DNA of 50,769 nt from Opitutaceae bacterium. GTDB taxonomy: Bacteria; Verrucomicrobiota; Verrucomicrobiia; Opitutales; Opitutaceae. Position numbers and translations under genes: made by a program. Under the pieces are notes generated by a model. That model was not told where the DNA came from. It worked only from the letters and a program-made list of their open reading frames with translations, and searched no databases. Location of the stretch: positions 1 to 50,769 of the forward strand of contig SXSC01000284.1 of NCBI GenBank assembly GCA_005792355.1, given 5' to 3'. The stretch's first letter is position 1, and every line of letters starts with the position of its first letter. Positions 47,401 to 50,769 of the stretch are shown one piece after another.

Positions 47401-48861
47401 CTGGGTGGCCTGCTGGAGAAGGTTTCCCGTGCGACAACGCTGGTGTCTCCCGCTGCTCAGGCGTGGGTGCAGTTCAGGGCGGGAGCCATGTCAAAAGCAG
47501 CGGTGCTCTGGGAGAAATGCAAGGACACGACGGGCAGGGACTACAAGACAGCCAAAGCCTACTCGACGCCGTTTCCAGATAAACTGGCTCCGATGGTTGA
47601 ACTGGAGAAATTTGCCGAGGCGGTACGTGAATGCGCAGAAAATCCGACGGTCCAGATTCCGGCCGGTTTGGCTCCTTTCGCCGTGCGTGCCCACGTGCAG
47701 CTGGGATTGCTCAAGGAAGCCCTACATTACTCGCGGCATGGCAAATCGATCGAACTCGTCTGGCAGGTGATTGGGGCCACGAACGAGAAAAGCGAAGTCA
47801 GAGAGCGGGCGTTTGGCGTACTATTCGCCATTGCGGCTGAACATTCAGATTCAAACTTGTTCAGCAGCTACGCCGAACGCACGCACTTCGGCGCCTTCCG
47901 GCCAAACGCGAATCTCCAAAAGTGGATAGAAGGGCAGCGCCCGTTTCTCGACGAAGCCTGGATGCGAGGGGTTGCAAGGAACCGTGCGATTGCCGAACTC
48001 ACGTGGGACGACAGGAAGGGCAAGATCAATCAGCGGCCGATGGCCGAGTTCCTGAAGAAAACGTTTTTCCCATCGGGTCGACCCACTCTGTCGGCCAATC
48101 GACTCGAAGAGTTGGGCGCCGCTACCGAGTTGTTGGGAAATCGATCGGAAGCGCTGTTCTTTTACGAGTGGGCTCGATCCCAAGAATCGGGTGAGCCTCT
48201 CACCCCCCGACGGGCCGCGGAACGCTGGATTGCCTGCAAGGAACGACGGGCGCGCTGGGAAGAAGGACGGGGTGACGACCGCCAAGCTCGCCTCCATCGA
48301 GCTGAGGCCAACGAAGCACGAATCGCGCTCGGCGGTGAGGCGATAACCGCGGCATTTCCCGAGTATCCGGATTGCGGGTCGATAGATGCGTTGATCGACG
48401 AATACCTCAGCGGACCAATCACGTCGCGGTCGCCGTTTACGAGCCAAAGCACACCAGCACCTGTCGTGCCTGCTTCCTCAGAACCTGCCCGTCAGACGCC
48501 TGCGCCGCTGGCCCCGGCCGTTCAGCCGCCACCGGCAACCCCGCGGATTCCTGCCAAGACCGAGTTCGTTCTCGACGGGTTGAAAGTTGAGTACTTTCGA
48601 GGGCCTGCAAAGCTGGTGCTTCGCAGCGAGACGGACGGAGCAACCGCGAGCTTTCGAGTTGGAGTGAAGTCGGCACAGGGCATCGATGTTGAAGTCGTGG
48701 AACGTCCGGTTGGGAGCGGGCACTGGGTGGTCGACGCTTGGTCCGCTGAGATCGACCTCACTGGGGCCCGCGGCCCCTCCGTCAGATTTCGGAATTCTGC
48801 GATGAACGTCCAGTTTGAAGCAGAATCCCATGCTGGGGATTTGACTGCACCAAGCTCATGA
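44416..48861 (+). CDS. Giant UvrD-like SF1 helicase with helical-repeat and beta C-terminal regions
   Basis: A 1481-aa protein with all SF1 motifs: Walker A GRAGSGKTT (307-315), DEAQD (524-528), FAGDQFQTLNP (motif III, about 560-570), LNYRSS (IV), SSSRAKGLEFNRVVVYGF (V) and LYVAVSRPKRRLFIVD (VI, about 762-777). Residues 1-300 form an N-terminal domain without a known match. About 800-1335 are helical and TPR-like (ADALARQGRANGDPLMLRYA, ANRLEELGAATELLGNRSEA). A Pro/Ala-rich linker (about 1336-1382) leads to a final 100-residue beta domain. The helicase-plus-helical-array plan recalls TRANK1-type UvrD proteins (inference). It starts 38 bases after drmMI and its stop overlaps the drmA start (ATGA). 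It is not in the standard DISARM gene list. Confidence 0.82.
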   Translation: MALYVYITESCKQAALRHSLQDELERFRDRIEAVQDVRLFDPFPPPYLVKKKFGSRQGRLVASMKLDVRGHSVVVFHAVMIRGDAAYEDHFSKDPLAYGKRNFDPQFSDVDLEGFVAQRTAVAPPPEKQQPTTTEYGYLHQVFGAKGDSDGEQVVCESIDWVNRIGEAPFKNRLESIFQILTQIDGDEIPGGRESSTPTSVGVSVVSRSFPEHNIRLLVSPKNGGPGADELKLSDAARDVLAAERPGREMILQASRRAYPNLLLADLDLWSELQRDRHANLALSPEETDVLNAARRTEGGFPLFINGRAGSGKTTLLQYLFAEFMFFHLSSDERAVSPVYFTCNSELLSQSRRMVEKLLRCNAQWWDRDNRAELVENFSDQLDGAFKEFHVHLYSLLAPGEQAERFTRGKYVSFSSFKRLWHTRFGREPAALREHGPDISWHVIRSYIKGLTPEELTDPEEYQQLDQKQITVTQRTFEVVFNKVWTRWYQPKCDDELYWDDQDLARYLISENRIRPMYSAVFCDEAQDFTRVELELLLRSSVYSERKIEPTDIARVPFVFAGDQFQTLNPTGFRWDSIRASFVEKFILSLDPGRRSRLSDLNFRELTLNYRSSRTIVRFSNFVQALRVRLFGLTGVRPQLPWDREKTAAPVIGVPREKADFWERLKRERDIAIIVPCGDGEELEYIAKDPVLSSKIRVEDKVPDALVLSSSRAKGLEFNRVVVYGFGEADEAKGGLLEPLRGKGSYADDPDKSLPYQYFINRLYVAVSRPKRRLFIVDSADAFKNFWTFANDEGFESAIVAGIKEGEQLWRSAIGRLESGAVDDLSADRTEDPKQHADALARQGRANGDPLMLRYAAASYRNLNDLMEADRCKAEALVLEQNFLEAARVFLFCKLVDDAVSAFWRAGRDGGWKEILATAEQHPGVNTKLEFAFSQLIAGPGGIDQAIKAFARLAEAVATPERLPQIAGVSAWVNGVRAALEKLHAIKAEEVEWGQLGGLLEKVSRATTLVSPAAQAWVQFRAGAMSKAAVLWEKCKDTTGRDYKTAKAYSTPFPDKLAPMVELEKFAEAVRECAENPTVQIPAGLAPFAVRAHVQLGLLKEALHYSRHGKSIELVWQVIGATNEKSEVRERAFGVLFAIAAEHSDSNLFSSYAERTHFGAFRPNANLQKWIEGQRPFLDEAWMRGVARNRAIAELTWDDRKGKINQRPMAEFLKKTFFPSGRPTLSANRLEELGAATELLGNRSEALFFYEWARSQESGEPLTPRRAAERWIACKERRARWEEGRGDDRQARLHRAEANEARIALGGEAITAAFPEYPDCGSIDALIDEYLSGPITSRSPFTSQSTPAPVVPASSEPARQTPAPLAPAVQPPPATPRIPAKTEFVLDGLKVEYFRGPAKLVLRSETDGATASFRVGVKSAQGIDVEVVERPVGSGHWVVDAWSAEIDLTGARGPSVRFRNSAMNVQFEAESHAGDLTAPSS

Positions 48862-50672
48862 CTTCTCCCGAATCCCGCGCCAAACTCCTCGAAGCCCTCC
48901 AGCTCGATCTGGTGGGACCGTGGCCGGGTCATGCCTTCGATCGTGAACTGCTGCCCGAGAACCCGACGCGATGGTATCTGACCGGCTATCTCGTGCCCGA
49001 GGCGGCGCCCGTCGAGCATCGTACAGATGCCGAGGCGAAGGAAGAGGTGGATGCGGCGGGCGAAGGCGGCGGGACCGATGATTCCTCCGTTCCCGACAAG
49101 GAAGCTGCTCCGCCGAGTCTGCTACCCAGCTCGATGGGCCTGAGCGTGCTGATCCCGACCGGAACCAAAGTGATGAAGGTCGATGTCACGTGGGGGACCT
49201 ACCTTTGGGAAGATCCGACCAAGGAAGAGCCCGAACCCGAGGACCAAGGGCTGGGCGTGAAGCTGGTCGAACCATCGGCACTGTACCCGACCACAGACGA
49301 CAAGTCCGCGGCGGTCGCGGAAGACGGTGAGGCCAATCCCCAAGGCGCGAAGGCCGTTCCGCAAAAGGGGTTTCGTCGCTCGCCGCACGCCGAAGTCTTC
49401 ACGCTGCCGCTCCCGGCACCGAATGGCCGCCCGGAGTCGCGGGCCGTGCCAAACAGCGACGGGCTGCGCGTCGTGGCGACCTTGCGCCCCGTCGCCCCCG
49501 ATGCGCACGGACGAATCCCGGCCGGGACGCGGGCGCTGTGCGTATTCCTCGTTAATGGACGCCCGGCCGGCGAGAAGGCGTATCAGGGCAATGCCTTTCA
49601 GGCCCGGCTGCGGCTGGGCTGTGCCGAAGGGTTTGTTCCCCGGCCGGATTTGCGCGGCAGCGACAGCCTGGCCTCGATGGATATCAAGGTCGCCGACCTG
49701 CAATACCGACGGGCCTTTGACTTTGTGGCGGGCATCGGGTGCTCTGCGGAGCCGGTCGATTCCGTCGAGGGGCAGCCGTGCCACCAGGTTCAAACCTGCT
49801 GGATGCCGGGCGCGGCGGTGGAGTTTATCGGCCACTTGGAGGCCGCAGCGCTGCCGGGGGTGGAACTGCAAATGGAAAAACTCGCCGGCATCAAGGACCT
49901 CGCGGATGCCCAAGTGAAACTACAGCCGCTGGTGGCCCATTATCGGGCTTGGATTACCGCGCAGGCCGCTATCATTCCGGCCGAACTCGCGGGCGATGCG
50001 GAGCGGGCCAAAACCGCGAAGGAGTTGATCCGCCGCGCACGTCTGGCGGCAGACCGCATGGAGGCGGGTATTCAGCTCCTCGGTACCGCGGATGTTCACG
50101 AAGCGTTTTGCACCGCAAACCGCGCCATGGCACGGCAAGCCCGCCAGCGCGAAATGCAGCGCACCGGGAAGCCGGCGGCGCAGGCCGAAGCCCCGGCGTG
50201 GCGGGCGTTTCAGCTCGGGTTCATTCTGCTCAACCTGCGCGGTCTGTCGGATCCGGCGAGCGCCGACCGGGAATTGGTCGACCTGCTCTTCTTCCCCACT
50301 GGCGGCGGCAAGACGGAGGCGTACCTCGCGCTCGCTGCGTTCTCCATCGTGCTGCGACGGCTGCGCCATCCGGGACGCCGGGGCGCCGGGGTGGACGTGC
50401 TCATGCGGTACACGCTGCGGCTGCTCACGCTCGACCAGCTCGGCCGCGCCACCGCACTGATTTGCGCCTTGGAACTGGAGCGACAGCAACGCGCCAAGGC
50501 CGGCGACAAATCGCTCGGCGACTGGCCGTTTGAGATCGGCCTGTGGGTGGGCTTGGCCGCGACGCCCAACCGCATGGGTGGCCCCGGTGACAAAGGCCCG
50601 GGCGCAGAAAATACGGCGTACCGTCGGTTGCGTGTAGAACGCCAGTTCATCTTCGACAGCGGCGCCAACTAG
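48858..50672 (+). CDS. drmA: DISARM helicase DrmA, truncated
   Basis: The first 590 residues match DrmA of DISARM: ELLPENPTRWYLTGYLVPE near the N-terminus, VDVTWGTYLWE, the motif FFPTGGGKTEAYLALAAF with Walker A (about 479-489), DVLMRYTLRLLTLDQLGRA, and the LGDWPFEIGLWVGLAATPNRMG region. DrmA normally continues for several hundred more residues with a Cys-rich segment and the second RecA-like domain; here the frame ends at 50672 after about 20 unrelated-looking residues. No other frame of the last 100 bases continues the family. So the gene is cut by an insertion or rearrangement near 50630-50680. The ATG overlaps the stop of the giant helicase (ATGA), giving translational coupling. The remaining fragment keeps Walker A but lacks the later helicase motifs. 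Confidence 0.8.
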   Translation: MTSPESRAKLLEALQLDLVGPWPGHAFDRELLPENPTRWYLTGYLVPEAAPVEHRTDAEAKEEVDAAGEGGGTDDSSVPDKEAAPPSLLPSSMGLSVLIPTGTKVMKVDVTWGTYLWEDPTKEEPEPEDQGLGVKLVEPSALYPTTDDKSAAVAEDGEANPQGAKAVPQKGFRRSPHAEVFTLPLPAPNGRPESRAVPNSDGLRVVATLRPVAPDAHGRIPAGTRALCVFLVNGRPAGEKAYQGNAFQARLRLGCAEGFVPRPDLRGSDSLASMDIKVADLQYRRAFDFVAGIGCSAEPVDSVEGQPCHQVQTCWMPGAAVEFIGHLEAAALPGVELQMEKLAGIKDLADAQVKLQPLVAHYRAWITAQAAIIPAELAGDAERAKTAKELIRRARLAADRMEAGIQLLGTADVHEAFCTANRAMARQARQREMQRTGKPAAQAEAPAWRAFQLGFILLNLRGLSDPASADRELVDLLFFPTGGGKTEAYLALAAFSIVLRRLRHPGRRGAGVDVLMRYTLRLLTLDQLGRATALICALELERQQRAKAGDKSLGDWPFEIGLWVGLAATPNRMGGPGDKGPGAENTAYRRLRVERQFIFDSGAN

Positions 50673-50769
50673 AACCCGACACGTAAGTATCTGGTTTTAC
50701 GTGGGCGCCGGCCTGCGTGAGCGGTAGTGCTTGGGGCCTTTACGCAGACCCCATGATCACCCCGGCTCA
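50673..50769. other. Window end after truncated drmA
   Basis: A 7-base inverted repeat (CACGTAA 50680-50686, TTACGTG 50697-50703) lies 7 bases after the drmA stop. A possible start codon is at 50753 (ATGATCACC) close to the edge. This could be the left end of an insertion element that cut drmA, but too little sequence is present to name it. Confidence 0.35.

Noticed and set aside
26739-50769. Right-hand attachment site (copy of the tRNA-Arg 3' end)
   Set aside because: No second copy was noticed by eye inside the window, so the island boundary on the right cannot be placed.
50753-50769. Start of a transposase gene at the window edge
   Set aside because: Only six codons are visible; this is too little to call, and it is mentioned only as a possibility.

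Overview
The window is high-GC chromosomal DNA whose gene content (GT-C/TPR protein of the TMTC type, tandem sulfatases, secreted peptidases and esterase, repeated beta modules with LamG, glgC, smpB, rpoZ) fits a Verrucomicrobiota bacterium, most likely near Opitutaceae. That placement is an inference from protein families; there is no rRNA gene here. About half of the window is ordinary core and catabolic DNA. From a tRNA-Arg gene at 26662-26738 onward it changes to an accessory block that carries an anti-phage operon.

1-26.2 kb: a 5'-truncated TMEM175-type channel; a decayed secreted-protein remnant; glgC divergent from a nucleotide-sugar epimerase; glmS; two translationally coupled sulfatases; a secreted YHS-domain protein; an AbrB/PIN toxin-antitoxin pair; a run of three secreted proteins (an M14 carboxypeptidase homologue that has lost its zinc ligands, an intact M14 carboxypeptidase and a dienelactone-hydrolase-like esterase); a small secreted protein; trmL, a response regulator, smpB and rpoZ packed with overlapping or near-touching ends; a TMTC-like glycosyltransferase with TPRs; three 2-hydroxyacid oxidoreductases; a small unknown protein; and a bacterial XPF/ERCC4-type nuclease. 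Intergenic spaces carry at least two families of short palindromes: hairpins with a GGNA tetraloop in head-to-head pairs (REP/BIME-like), and palindromes built on GGTTTTCGCG.

26.7-34.2 kb: after tRNA-Arg(TCG) the DNA becomes more AT-rich and gene-poor, then holds five leftward genes: two unknowns, a PcfJ-like protein, a protein with a conserved LPWFDYD motif, and an XRE regulator with a clear inverted-repeat operator. A large secreted Ig/LamG protein follows on the plus strand.

34.4-50.7 kb: one co-directional operon. Its genes match class 1 DISARM: drmD (SNF2-like helicase), drmMI (adenine methylase) and drmA (helicase). Two extra UvrD-like SF1 helicases sit between the core genes (807 aa and 1481 aa), giving the order drmD - SF1 helicase - drmMI - giant SF1 helicase - drmA. 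The methylase is split by a -1 frameshift at a T run, and drmA stops at about half its usual length just before the window edge. drmB and drmC are not seen and would lie beyond the end if present. This helicase-augmented DISARM is the most interesting system in the window. The two lesions suggest this copy may be damaged or undergoing decay, unless the frameshift is a sequencing error.
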